Shown here piece by piece: positions 12,811-20,174 of a stretch of DNA of 20,911 nucleotides. Made by a program: the position numbers and the translations under genes. The stretch is from the NCBI GenBank assembly GCA_034005175.1, contig JAVEVF010000023.1, forward strand, positions 1 to 20,911. The letters are read 5' to 3'. The notes below the pieces were generated by a model. The model made no database searches and had not been told where the DNA came from. It was given only the letters and a program-made list of their open reading frames with translations. This stretch comes from JAVEVF01 sp034005175 (lineage in GTDB: Bacteria > Actinomycetota > Coriobacteriia > Anaerosomatales > SLCP01). Positions within the stretch are counted from its first letter, which is position 1, and the number at the start of each line of letters is the position of its first letter.

Positions 12811-12887
12811 GGGGGTATAGCTCAGTTGGTTAGAGCGCTGGCCTGTCAAGCCAGAGGTCGCGGGTTCGAGTCCCGTTACTCCCGCCA
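12811..12887 (+). tRNA. tRNA-Asp(GTC)
   Basis: Acceptor GGGGGTA pairs with TACTCCC with one G-T pair. The anticodon stem is CTGGC/GCCAG with loop CTGTCAA (anticodon GTC), the T arm carries GGTTCGAGTCC, and discriminator G precedes an encoded CCA. Its own promoter and terminator make it a single-gene unit. Confidence 0.97.
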
Positions 12888-12898
12888 CAGACACTCCG

Positions 12899-12929
12899 CA
12901 GGCCGAGAAGCACACACGCTCTCGGCCTG
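12899..12929 (+). terminator. Terminator of tRNA-Asp
   Basis: A perfect 10-bp stem (CAGGCCGAGA, 12899-12908, with TCTCGGCCTG, 12920-12929) and an 11-base loop, followed by TTGAATTT, lies 12 bases after the CCA. Confidence 0.8.
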
Positions 12930-13006
12930 TTGAATTTCGCGAGGGTGAAGCGCAGTGGCCACTCGAGCGACGAGAGGTCGCTGCTTGGCGTGACAGGGGA
13001 GCGTCG

Positions 13007-13642
13007 ATGGTCTTCAGCTCGGCTGCATACCTCGCTGGCATCGCACTCGGTGCGAGCCTCGTCATCGCCATCGGCGCGCAGAACGCCTTCGTACTGCAGC
13101 AGGGATTGCGCCGCCAGCATGTGCTGGTGGTGGCAACCATCTGTTCGCTCATCGATGCCGGGCTCATCGCGCTGGGCGCTGCCGGATTCGGTTCGCTCAT
13201 CAGCTCGTCGCCGACGCTCACCGCGTTTGCTGCCTGGGGTGGCGCTGCGTTTCTGTTCGCATACGGGCTTCGTTCACTGAGAGCGGCCACGCGTGGACGG
13301 ACGCTGGAAGAGACCGCTGGCGGGCAAGTTGAGAGGTACGGCGATCTGCGGCGCGTGGTCGCCTACACGCTCGCTGTGAGCCTCCTCAACCCACACGTCT
13401 ACCTCGACACTGTCGTGATCCTGGGCACCGTGGCAGCAGGCTATCCCTCTGCTGAACGGGTGTGGTTCGCCGCCGGCGCGATGACCGCATCGTTTGTATG
13501 GTTCTTCTCGCTGGCATATGGTGCGCGTGCGCTCGCGCCGCTCTTCTCGCGCCCCAGAGCCTGGCAGGTTCTTGACGTGGCGATCGCCCTTGTCATGTGG
13601 TGGATCGCGGCGTCACTTGCGCTCGGCCAGCTAGCCAGCTGA
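13007..13642 (+). CDS. LysE/ArgO-family basic amino acid exporter
   Basis: The 211-residue protein has five to six membrane helices (about 5-27, 37-62, 66-86, 116-140, 148-172, 184-208). It carries the family signature IGAQNAFVLQQGLRR (about 22-36) and a second conserved motif LLNPHVYLDTVVILG at about 125-139. Members export lysine or arginine (LysE in Corynebacterium, ArgO in E. coli) by proton antiport. The ATG at 13007 has AGGGGAGCG seven bases upstream. It is not next to a LysR-type regulator, the usual partner. The ornithine carbamoyltransferase and carbamate kinase genes 3 kb away suggest an arginine connection, but that is context only, so argO is not assigned as a firm name. Confidence 0.9.
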   Translation: MVFSSAAYLAGIALGASLVIAIGAQNAFVLQQGLRRQHVLVVATICSLIDAGLIALGAAGFGSLISSSPTLTAFAAWGGAAFLFAYGLRSLRAATRGRTLEETAGGQVERYGDLRRVVAYTLAVSLLNPHVYLDTVVILGTVAAGYPSAERVWFAAGAMTASFVWFFSLAYGARALAPLFSRPRAWQVLDVAIALVMWWIAASLALGQLAS

Positions 13643-13684
13643 GATGCATCAGGCTCTCTGCTCGTCAGCATCAACGTCTCGCGA

Positions 13685-14371
13685 CTATTCGTGTCGTGCC
13701 GAGCCCAGCGCTTCAGCCGCTGCGTTCGTGCGAGCCTCCAACGTCTCGATGCGAGCCACCAGAGACCCGAGAGCTGCAACATCGGCCTCTCCTCCAGCGC
13801 CGCTGGCTTGCGCCATCACCCGGGCAGCTGCCTCCCGGCCTCGCACGAACTTCAGATATCCGAGGGCCACCGTGACAGCTAGTGCGAAGACGATCACGGC
13901 GAACCTGGCGATGGATTCACCGCTGAACAGCACATATCCCACGCCATACACCATGGTGAAGAGGCCACCCAGCAGAAGCCCGTTTGAGATCACTCTCAGC
14001 TGCGCACTCTGTATCAGTGAGATGCCCATGACGGCCGTGGCGAACAGGATGAGGATGATGCTGGTGTTGCGCGCCCAGTTCTCGCGCACTTGCTCCTCTT
14101 CCTTCCAGAGAGCATCGATCTGTTCTTGGAGTTCGTCGACGCGTGCCTGTTGCGCCGCTGTGAGCTCACCGTCATCGTTCTTCCCGACCTCGCGGTATAT
14201 GAGATCCTGCTGCTTCTGTAGGGCTTCCTGCTCTGGGTTCTCCTGGTACTCGGGCTGTGGGTAGAAGGTGTTGACTCCGATGCCTATGAACGCCAGCACC
14301 ATCAAGCCGAGGAAGAACGAGAAGATGGTCTGCAGCGCGTATTGTTGACGTTCTTTGCCGTCGTCTTTCAT
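13685..14371 (-). CDS. Hypothetical four-helix membrane protein with two coiled coils
   Basis: I do not recognise a family. The 228-residue protein has a membrane helix at about 14-35, an extra-membrane acidic segment (36-100) with a coiled coil rich in Glu and Gln, three more helices (about 103-120, 130-150 and 155-173), and a C-terminal coiled coil (about 195-225). The first coiled-coil domain sits in the loop between helices 1 and 2. There is no catalytic motif and no signal cleavage site. The ATG at 14371 has GAAAGGGG six bases upstream. It stands alone, converging with the exporter gene and diverging from the LytM peptidase. A structural or scaffold role in the envelope would fit but is a guess. 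Confidence 0.8.
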   Translation of the reverse strand: MKDDGKERQQYALQTIFSFFLGLMVLAFIGIGVNTFYPQPEYQENPEQEALQKQQDLIYREVGKNDDGELTAAQQARVDELQEQIDALWKEEEQVRENWARNTSIILILFATAVMGISLIQSAQLRVISNGLLLGGLFTMVYGVGYVLFSGESIARFAVIVFALAVTVALGYLKFVRGREAAARVMAQASGAGGEADVAALGSLVARIETLEARTNAAAEALGSARHE

Positions 14372-14583
14372 CGGTGGCCCCTTTCGTGCAGGTCAGTAGT
14401 GCCTATGTACCCCGCAGATGGAACAGTATGACAGCATGGGGATTGCCTGCGTGCTGGTCGTGCATGTGGACGGCGGTGCGCTATTCTTGTCTTATGCATG
14501 CTGCCGCCACTCGGACGCTTGCTTTGCGACCGACAAGCCCGCGCATTCAGCCGAGGAGGTGCCTGTGTTGGCGCACTCCATGG

Positions 14584-14589
14584 TATAAT
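14584..14589 (+). promoter_or_regulatory. Likely -10 element of the LytM peptidase gene
   Basis: A perfect TATAAT stands 60 bases before the chosen ATG at 14650. No good -35 is seen at the usual distance. The stretch 14372-14649 contains no other gene, so this is the natural promoter region for the peptidase. Confidence 0.45.
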
Positions 14590-14649
14590 GATGGGTCGAT
14601 ATGGCGTCTTCCGGTGGCTCGCGTGCACCTGCACAGACGCGTCCCCGAC

Positions 14650-15765
14650 ATGGCCCGGGTGAGAATGACCGGAACGACACATCTGACACGCTGGCTTGCC
14701 CTCTTGGTCACGGTGCTCGTCACTGCGGCGTTGCTGGTGCCTGCGTCCGTCTCGGCAGCTACCTCACGCACTCAGCAGCTCCAGTCCGAACTCAACAAGA
14801 TCAATGACGAGTTCAGGAGGGCGGGCGCAGCCTACGACAAGGCGTTTTGGGCGCTCGATGAGACCGAAGCCGATATCGAGAAGACGAATGCGCGCATCAC
14901 CGAGAACGAGGCTGCACTCCTCGTAGCGCAAGACCAGCTGCAGGGCCGAATGGCGTCGTGGTACCGCACGGACGACTTCGGCTACATGGGGTTCGTGCTC
15001 GGAGCCGAGGACTTCACTGAGTTCGTGACCCGCATGGACTATGCGAGTCGCATCGCAAGCAACGATGCGTCGGCCGTGAAACGAGTGAACGGGCTGCTTG
15101 CTGAGCTTCGCGAAGACCGGGATCGTCTCGAGGTCGAGCAGGCTGAGCGCGCGAAGAAGGTGAACCGCTTCAAGTCCGAGCGGGATGCGCTCCAGAAGAA
15201 GCTTTCGGCGAAGAAGGCCGAGTACGAGCGTGTCCAGCGCGAGCTCGCCGAGGCTGCACGGCGCGAGGAGGCGGCTCGCCAGAAAGCCGCGGGACGCAAC
15301 TCCACCACGACGTCTGCCGTATCGCGCCCCATATCGCGCGCGGCGGTTACGGCGGCGCCAGGACCCAATGGCATGGTGTTCCCGGTAGCGGGCCCCAGCT
15401 ACTACAGCGACACGTGGGCAGCATCGCGAGATGGTGGCCGCAGGCGGCACAAGGGCACCGATATCATGGCTTCGACCGGGACCCCTGTGGTGGCCACGCT
15501 TTCCGGCACAGTCACCCGAGGAAACGGCTCGAAGAGTGGTCTGTATCTCAAAGTCACCGCCGACAACGGGTGGCAGTTCTACTACATGCACCTCAGCAGC
15601 ATCTCTGTGGGGTCGGGGCGCGTGAATGCTGGTCAGGTGATAGGCGCCGTGGGGTATACGGGTAATGCCAGCGCAAGCGCCCCGCACCTGCACTTCGAGG
15701 TGCATCCCTCCGGCCGAGGTGCAGTCAATCCTTACCCGTATCTGCGCCAAATGCAGGGACGATAG
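14650..15765 (+). CDS. Secreted M23 (LytM) peptidoglycan endopeptidase with coiled-coil domain
   Basis: The 371-residue protein has a signal peptide (about 1-36: MARVRM, a hydrophobic run LALLVTVLVTAALLVPA, then SVSAA), a long coiled-coil region (about 40-212), a Ser/Thr-rich linker and a C-terminal LytM domain (about 240-365). All zinc and catalytic residues are present: His267 and Asp271 in HKGTD, His314 in YMHL, and His346 and His348 in HLHFE. The family cuts peptide cross-links in the cell wall; coiled-coil plus LytM is the plan of EnvC/PcsB-like cell-division hydrolases. Because the active site is complete, it is more likely an enzyme than an activator. The frame stays open upstream to 14374, but the signal peptide and TATAAT at 14584 favour the start at 14650. 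No strong ribosome site is seen there. Confidence 0.92.
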   Translation: MARVRMTGTTHLTRWLALLVTVLVTAALLVPASVSAATSRTQQLQSELNKINDEFRRAGAAYDKAFWALDETEADIEKTNARITENEAALLVAQDQLQGRMASWYRTDDFGYMGFVLGAEDFTEFVTRMDYASRIASNDASAVKRVNGLLAELREDRDRLEVEQAERAKKVNRFKSERDALQKKLSAKKAEYERVQRELAEAARREEAARQKAAGRNSTTTSAVSRPISRAAVTAAPGPNGMVFPVAGPSYYSDTWAASRDGGRRRHKGTDIMASTGTPVVATLSGTVTRGNGSKSGLYLKVTADNGWQFYYMHLSSISVGSGRVNAGQVIGAVGYTGNASASAPHLHFEVHPSGRGAVNPYPYLRQMQGR

Positions 15766-15810
15766 GCCATTCAATGGCGCTGAGAACGCTTCTTGAGAGT
15801 GTGGGTTTTC

Positions 15811-15840
15811 TTGACCAGCGGGCCTGCTCGTAGGTAGTAT
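15811..15840 (+). promoter_or_regulatory. Promoter of tRNA-Phe
   Basis: TTGACC (15811-15816) and TAGTAT (15835-15840) are 18 bases apart, each five of six to consensus. The start point would fall about eight bases before the tRNA. Confidence 0.72.
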
Positions 15841-15855
15841 GTTCGAGCACTCCAC

Positions 15856-15931
15856 GGCCAGGTAGCTCAGATGGTAGAGCAGCGGATTGAAAATCCGCGT
15901 GTCGGCGGTTCAAGTCCGTCTCTGGCCACCA
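15856..15931 (+). tRNA. tRNA-Phe(GAA)
   Basis: Acceptor GGCCAGG/TCTGGCC with one G-T pair, anticodon stem GCGGA/TCCGC with loop TTGAAAA (anticodon GAA), a T arm with GGTTCAAGTCC, discriminator A and encoded CCA. Confidence 0.97.
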
Positions 15932-15941
15932 CGGATATCAA

Positions 15942-15971
15942 CGAAGGGCCGCCCCACAGGGCGGCCCTTCG
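15942..15971 (+). terminator. Terminator of tRNA-Phe
   Basis: A perfect 13-bp GC-rich stem (15942-15954 with 15959-15971) around the four-base loop CACA. It has no long T run. Lying between tRNA-Phe and the convergent HdeD-like gene, it may serve both. Confidence 0.8.
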
Positions 15972-16019
15972 TGCTACCTGGAGAGAGTGCGACAGCGTGG
16001 TTGATGTCGCGATGGTTCG

Positions 16020-16586
16020 CTAGGCGGTCAGATTCGAGCGAACACGCAGCGCCATGATCACAGCAGACCCTCCGAAGACCACCGCAATGATGCCGAACAC
16101 GATGGGCAACGCAAGCGCCATCTGGACGTTGTTGAACATGAGGAAGACGCCGAAGAGCAGGCTCAGTGCGCCGAGAATGCCCATACCCCAGCCGCCCCCT
16201 TGGAAAGCCTTCCCAATCTCGATGATTCCGATGAGCATGCCGTTGAAGCCAAGGAGGAACACGTAGATCGCTCCAAGGCCAACGGCTGCCAACAATGGCT
16301 CGGACGACATCATGTCAAGCACGAGAAGGCCGGCAAGCACACCGAGGACGCCCGAGAACAGCTTCCATCCCCAAAGCGTCTGGTCCATAGCGAGCGAGAC
16401 GAGGTTGATGACGCCGCTGACGAGCCACCAAAAGCCCACCAACCACGCGATCCACTGCACGGTTTCATTGGTGTGAGTGAACAAGAGCAAACCGAACAAC
16501 ATCGCGATGATGCCGAGAATGAGTGGCACCCACCACACTGCGCTGACCATGCCACGTTCCTCAGGGCTGAGCGTATCGATCGCCAT
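16020..16586 (-). CDS. HdeD-like (DUF308) membrane protein
   Basis: The 188-residue protein is made of six hydrophobic helices in three pairs, with the repeated pattern of glycine-rich helix ends (LILGIIAMLFGLLLF, GVLGVLAGLLVL, GILGALSLLFGVFL) typical of the HdeD/DUF308 family. In E. coli, HdeD belongs to the acid-resistance island; elsewhere the role is unknown. The ATG at 16586 has AAGGGGG about seven bases upstream, which favours it over the longer open frame reaching 16763. It diverges from the ornithine carbamoyltransferase gene with 127 bp between them, so the promoters of both lie there. Confidence 0.88.
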   Translation of the reverse strand: MAIDTLSPEERGMVSAVWWVPLILGIIAMLFGLLLFTHTNETVQWIAWLVGFWWLVSGVINLVSLAMDQTLWGWKLFSGVLGVLAGLLVLDMMSSEPLLAAVGLGAIYVFLLGFNGMLIGIIEIGKAFQGGGWGMGILGALSLLFGVFLMFNNVQMALALPIVFGIIAVVFGGSAVIMALRVRSNLTA

Positions 16587-16713
16587 CGGAAATCCCCCTT
16601 TCATCTGCGCACGCGTGAGGTGCGCTCGTCGCAGTCTCTCCACACGGGTAGACTGTGTATTGAGCGTAGCACTCTGCCTGTACGGCGCAACACCCCAGTG
16701 AGAGGACTGGACG

Positions 16714-17721
16714 ATGAATCCTGACCTGCGCGGACGGAGTTTCCTCAAGCTGTTGGATTTCACGGCTGATGAGATAGGTTACCTGCTTAACCTTGCGGCT
16801 TCGCTCAAGGCAGACAAACAAGCAGGGCGCGAGCGCCAGCACCTTGTCGGTAAGAACATCGCGCTCATCTTCGAGAAAACATCGACACGCACCCGTACGG
16901 CGTTTGAAGTGGCCGCCTACGATCAAGGCGCAAACGTCACGTATCTTGAGCCGGGAGGCTCGCAGATCGGGCACAAGGAGTCCATGAAGGACACCGCCCG
17001 CGTGCTTGGCCGCGTCTACGATGGTATCGAGTATCGAGGCTTCGGACAGGAGATCGTGGAGACGCTCGCGGAGTATGCGCGCGTGCCGGTATGGAACGGG
17101 CTCACCGACGAGTTCCACCCCACGCAGATCCTTGCAGATATGCTCACCATGGCCGAGCACAGCGACAAACCCCTGCGCGACATCGTCTACTGTTTCCTCG
17201 GCGACGCACGCAATAACATGGGAAACTCACTCATGGTCGGAGGCTGCAAGCTGGGCATGGACGTGCGGCTTTGCGCACCTGAGAGTCTATGGCCAGACGA
17301 GAGGCTCGTGAGCGCGTGTCGCGAGATAGCCGCACAGACGGGTGCCCGTCTCATGCTCACCGACGATGTCGAAGAAGGCGTGGCAGATGCGGACTATCTG
17401 CACACCGACGTCTGGGTTTCGATGGGTGAAGACCCCTCGGTCTGGGCCGAGCGCATCGAGCTGCTTCTGCCCTACCAGGTAAACCGCGACACCATGGGGA
17501 AGACTGGCAACCCGGACGTTAAGTTCATGCACTGTCTGCCGGCTTTCCACAACCGGGATACCACCGTCGGCGAGCAGGTGTTCCAGGACTACGGGCTTGA
17601 GGGTATGGAGGTCACCGAGGACGTCTTCGAGTCTCCGGCCTCAATCGTGTGGGATCAGGCAGAGAACCGCATGCACACTATCAAGGCCGTCCTGGTCGCC
17701 ACTCTCAGCACAGAAGGATAG
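16714..17721 (+). CDS. arcB: Ornithine carbamoyltransferase
   Basis: The 335-residue enzyme interconverts citrulline plus phosphate and ornithine plus carbamoyl phosphate. The carbamoyl-phosphate site STRTRT is at 57-62, HPTQ at 135-138, the ornithine-binding SMG loop at 236-238 (within DVWVSMG), and HCLPAFH with the catalytic Cys at 273-279. Length and the segment GSQIGHKESMKDTARVLGR are those of ArcB/E. coli ArgF types. AGAGGA stands eight bases before the ATG. Carbamate kinase follows after three bases, which indicates the catabolic direction (citrulline to ornithine with ATP gain), so arcB fits better than argF. An arginine deiminase gene (arcA) is not in the window. The carbamoyl phosphate would pass directly to the next enzyme. 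Confidence 0.95.
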   Translation: MNPDLRGRSFLKLLDFTADEIGYLLNLAASLKADKQAGRERQHLVGKNIALIFEKTSTRTRTAFEVAAYDQGANVTYLEPGGSQIGHKESMKDTARVLGRVYDGIEYRGFGQEIVETLAEYARVPVWNGLTDEFHPTQILADMLTMAEHSDKPLRDIVYCFLGDARNNMGNSLMVGGCKLGMDVRLCAPESLWPDERLVSACREIAAQTGARLMLTDDVEEGVADADYLHTDVWVSMGEDPSVWAERIELLLPYQVNRDTMGKTGNPDVKFMHCLPAFHNRDTTVGEQVFQDYGLEGMEVTEDVFESPASIVWDQAENRMHTIKAVLVATLSTEG

Positions 17722-17724
17722 CCA

Positions 17725-18648
17725 ATGAGAATCGTCGTTGCGCTTGGCGGAAATGCGCTTCTGCGTCGCGGCGAGCCGATGACCGCCGAGGTGCAGCGCC
17801 AGAACATCCGCGTTGCCGCCGGCGAGCTTGCGCCAGTCGCAGAGGCGCACTCGCTCGTTGTCTCGCATGGTAATGGCCCTCAGGTAGGGCTTCTGGCCTT
17901 GCAGGCGGCGGCGTACTCGGAAGCCGAGGCGTACCCTCTCGATGTGCTGGGTGCCCAGACTGAGGGGATGATCGGCTACATGATTGAGCAGGAGCTCGGG
18001 AACCTGCTTCCGTTTGAGCGCCCGCTTGCTACGGTGCTCACCATGGTCGAAGTCGATCCTGCCGACCCGGCGTTTGAGCACCCGACGAAGTTTGTGGGTC
18101 CTGTCTACGACAAGAAGCGCGCCGATGAGATAGCGCATGCGAAAGGGTGGGCGTTCGCGGCCGATGGCGACTCGTGGAGGCGGGTCGTACCCTCGCCGGA
18201 GCCGGTGCACATCTTTGAGATACGTCCCATCCGCTGGCTCCTCCAGCAAGATACCGTTGTCATCTGTGCCGGCGGAGGGGGCGTGCCGACCAAGTACGAG
18301 CAGGTTGCAGAGGGCGCTCGTCTCATCGGTGTTGAAGCTGTCATCGACAAGGACCTCGCAAGCGAGCTGCTGGCGCGGGAGGTTGATGCAGACCTCTTCG
18401 TCATGGCGACTGATGTGGATGGCGTGTACCGCGCTTGGCGTACACCGTCACAAGAGCTCCTTCATACGGTCAGCGTGAGCGAGCTGCGTTCGCTTGACTT
18501 CGCGGCCGGCTCGATGGGTCCCAAAGTCGAGGCTGCCATACGTTTCGTGGAGGCCACGGGTCGGCGAGCGGCCATCGGCTCGCTGCACGACATCACAGGG
18601 ATCGTGGCAGGCACAAGCGGAACGAACGTGGTGCCGGACGGCGCATGA
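17725..18648 (+). CDS. arcC: Carbamate kinase
   Basis: The 307-residue enzyme transfers phosphate from carbamoyl phosphate to ADP, giving ATP, CO2 and ammonia, the last step of the arginine deiminase pathway. It has the amino-acid-kinase fold with GGNALLRRGEP (8-18), SHGNGPQVG (about 48-56), the family-typical KKRADEIA region, CAGGGGVPT (about 206-214), and DKDLASELLA (about 228-237) for nucleotide binding. Full length compared with ArcC of other bacteria. The start lies three bases after the ornithine carbamoyltransferase stop, so the two are translationally linked. A hairpin follows directly after its stop. Confidence 0.96.
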   Translation: MRIVVALGGNALLRRGEPMTAEVQRQNIRVAAGELAPVAEAHSLVVSHGNGPQVGLLALQAAAYSEAEAYPLDVLGAQTEGMIGYMIEQELGNLLPFERPLATVLTMVEVDPADPAFEHPTKFVGPVYDKKRADEIAHAKGWAFAADGDSWRRVVPSPEPVHIFEIRPIRWLLQQDTVVICAGGGGVPTKYEQVAEGARLIGVEAVIDKDLASELLAREVDADLFVMATDVDGVYRAWRTPSQELLHTVSVSELRSLDFAAGSMGPKVEAAIRFVEATGRRAAIGSLHDITGIVAGTSGTNVVPDGA

Positions 18649-18649
18649 G

Positions 18650-18671
18650 CTCGCACACGGGCGTGTGCGAG
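18650..18671. terminator. Terminator between arcC and the convergent HD-GYP gene
   Basis: CTCGCACAC (18650-18658) and GTGTGCGAG (18663-18671) form a perfect 9-bp stem with a four-base loop, directly after the arcC stop and 28 bases before the end of the minus-strand HD-GYP gene. Confidence 0.7.
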
Positions 18672-18698
18672 ATCCTCCGGCGACTCTCGGCGTGTGTG

Positions 18699-20174
18699 CT
18701 AGAGGTACTGCCACACATCATCGATCCCAGCGTCACTTGCCGGGATGCAGTCGATGATGGAGCGCACGGGTTGACCGGTCGACGCGTCAACAACGCGGAG
18801 ATCCAGCACCTCGGGTTCGTCATACCAGCGCCCTGCTGCATCGGTGAGCACCTTGACGCGCGGGTGTAGCAGATCGTCGTTGTTCACTCGGAAGACCACC
18901 GCGGTGGAGCCATCGTCTAGCACGATCACTGCACCCATCGGGTAGATGCCGAGCATCGCCACGAGCGCTTTAGTGACATTGGGATCGTATGCCTTGCCGC
19001 GCCCTTGCATGAGGACGGCAAGAGCCTTATCCGGGCGTATCTCACGGCGGAACGGACGCCGTGTCGTCATGGCGTCATACGCATCGCACAGCGCCACCAC
19101 CTTGCTGAACAGGTGCTGCTCTTCTTTGACCGGCGCTGGGTACCCTTGCAGGTCATGACGTTGATGGTGCTCATACGCGACCACCATAGGCATCTGATCG
19201 ACGACCTGGATGCGCTTGAGGAGATCGGCACCTTCCTCAGCGTGCCGCTTCACGATTCGCCACTCATCGGCGGTGAGCGGGCCCTGCTTGTTGAGGATCT
19301 CCTCCGGGATACGTACCTTGCCGAGGTCGTATAGGAGCGCGGAGAGCCCTAGCGAACGCAAAGCGTCACTGTCCAAACCCAGTGACGTGCCCAGGGAGAT
19401 GGCGAGTATGCATACATTGATGGAATGGTTGAGAGTGTAGTCATCATGACCCTTGATGGCCGTGAGGCCGAGAACAGCCGCAGGGTCGCGGAAGAGGTTC
19501 TCCAACAGCGAACTCACAACGCCTTGCAGCGGCGCAACCTCGAAGACCCTGCCCAGCTTTGCCTGAGTCTCAACATCGTGCATGGCCGCAAGTCCCTCAT
19601 TGTAGGTCTGACGGGCACGCGCCTTGTTCTCGCGGTGCTTCTCCCCGTGTTCCGCGCTGTCAAGGACGTCGGTCTCTGCGACGTCGACTCCTGTGGCATT
19701 CCTGTGTTCAAGACCCAAGCGGGCCGCCGTGATATCGCTGATGGTGGGGTCGCTGATGACCTCGGCAAGCGCCGCAGCATCGCTGTTCTTGAACGATTCG
19801 AGGAAGGTCAGTGCAGAGATGCCACGGGCGACGAGATCTTCTACCATACGCCGATGGACGACGCTCTCCTCAGGAAAGACCTGGTTCTCAACGAAGAGAG
19901 TCCCCTTGTAGATATTCACGGTCACGCTGGGAAACCCACTCACGCGCAGCTCGTCGGTGGCGTCCACAAGGTCAGATAGTGACTGAGAGACGAGGGGGTG
20001 GCTCATGGGGTACAAGCTTGCGTTGGTATGGCAAACGGCGAGCGCACGCACGAGTTCCTTAGCACGAGCGAGCTGTGCGGGCTCACCAAAGGGCACGCCG
20101 GTAGACGGCGGGACTTCCGCCGCGATCTGTGCAGGAGATTCAAGCTCACCGTTGGTGTGGCTGTTCTCAGTCAT
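18699..20174 (-). CDS. HD-GYP domain protein with altered HD doublet (YD)
   Basis: The 491-residue soluble protein has an N-terminal region of unknown fold (about 30-160), a linker, an HD-GYP domain (about 205-405) and a C-terminal extension (405-490) unlike known output domains. GYP is present at 344-346 with HHQ at 336-338, and other likely metal ligands are kept: His250 in LNHSIN, His311 in VKRHAEEG and Asp364 in CDAYDAMT. The HD doublet, however, reads Tyr282-Asp283 in LLYDLGK. In characterised HD-GYP enzymes that His binds metal, so activity on c-di-GMP is doubtful; it may bind the nucleotide without cutting it, or use fewer metals. Its ATG overlaps the stop of the HEAT-repeat gene as ATGA, so the two are translationally coupled and probably act together. 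Confidence 0.9.
   Translation of the reverse strand: MTENSHTNGELESPAQIAAEVPPSTGVPFGEPAQLARAKELVRALAVCHTNASLYPMSHPLVSQSLSDLVDATDELRVSGFPSVTVNIYKGTLFVENQVFPEESVVHRRMVEDLVARGISALTFLESFKNSDAAALAEVISDPTISDITAARLGLEHRNATGVDVAETDVLDSAEHGEKHRENKARARQTYNEGLAAMHDVETQAKLGRVFEVAPLQGVVSSLLENLFRDPAAVLGLTAIKGHDDYTLNHSINVCILAISLGTSLGLDSDALRSLGLSALLYDLGKVRIPEEILNKQGPLTADEWRIVKRHAEEGADLLKRIQVVDQMPMVVAYEHHQRHDLQGYPAPVKEEQHLFSKVVALCDAYDAMTTRRPFRREIRPDKALAVLMQGRGKAYDPNVTKALVAMLGIYPMGAVIVLDDGSTAVVFRVNNDDLLHPRVKVLTDAAGRWYDEPEVLDLRVVDASTGQPVRSIIDCIPASDAGIDDVWQYL

Noticed and set aside
14764..15855. Minus-strand open frame of 363 codons opposite the LytM peptidase
   Set aside because: The plus strand encodes a signal peptide and a full LytM active site. 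The antisense product shows low-complexity composition only.
16587..16763. N-terminal extension of the HdeD-like protein to 16763
   Set aside because: The extension overlaps the start of the ornithine carbamoyltransferase gene, is Arg/Ser-rich and lacks a ribosome site, while the ATG at 16586 has AAGGGGG at good spacing.
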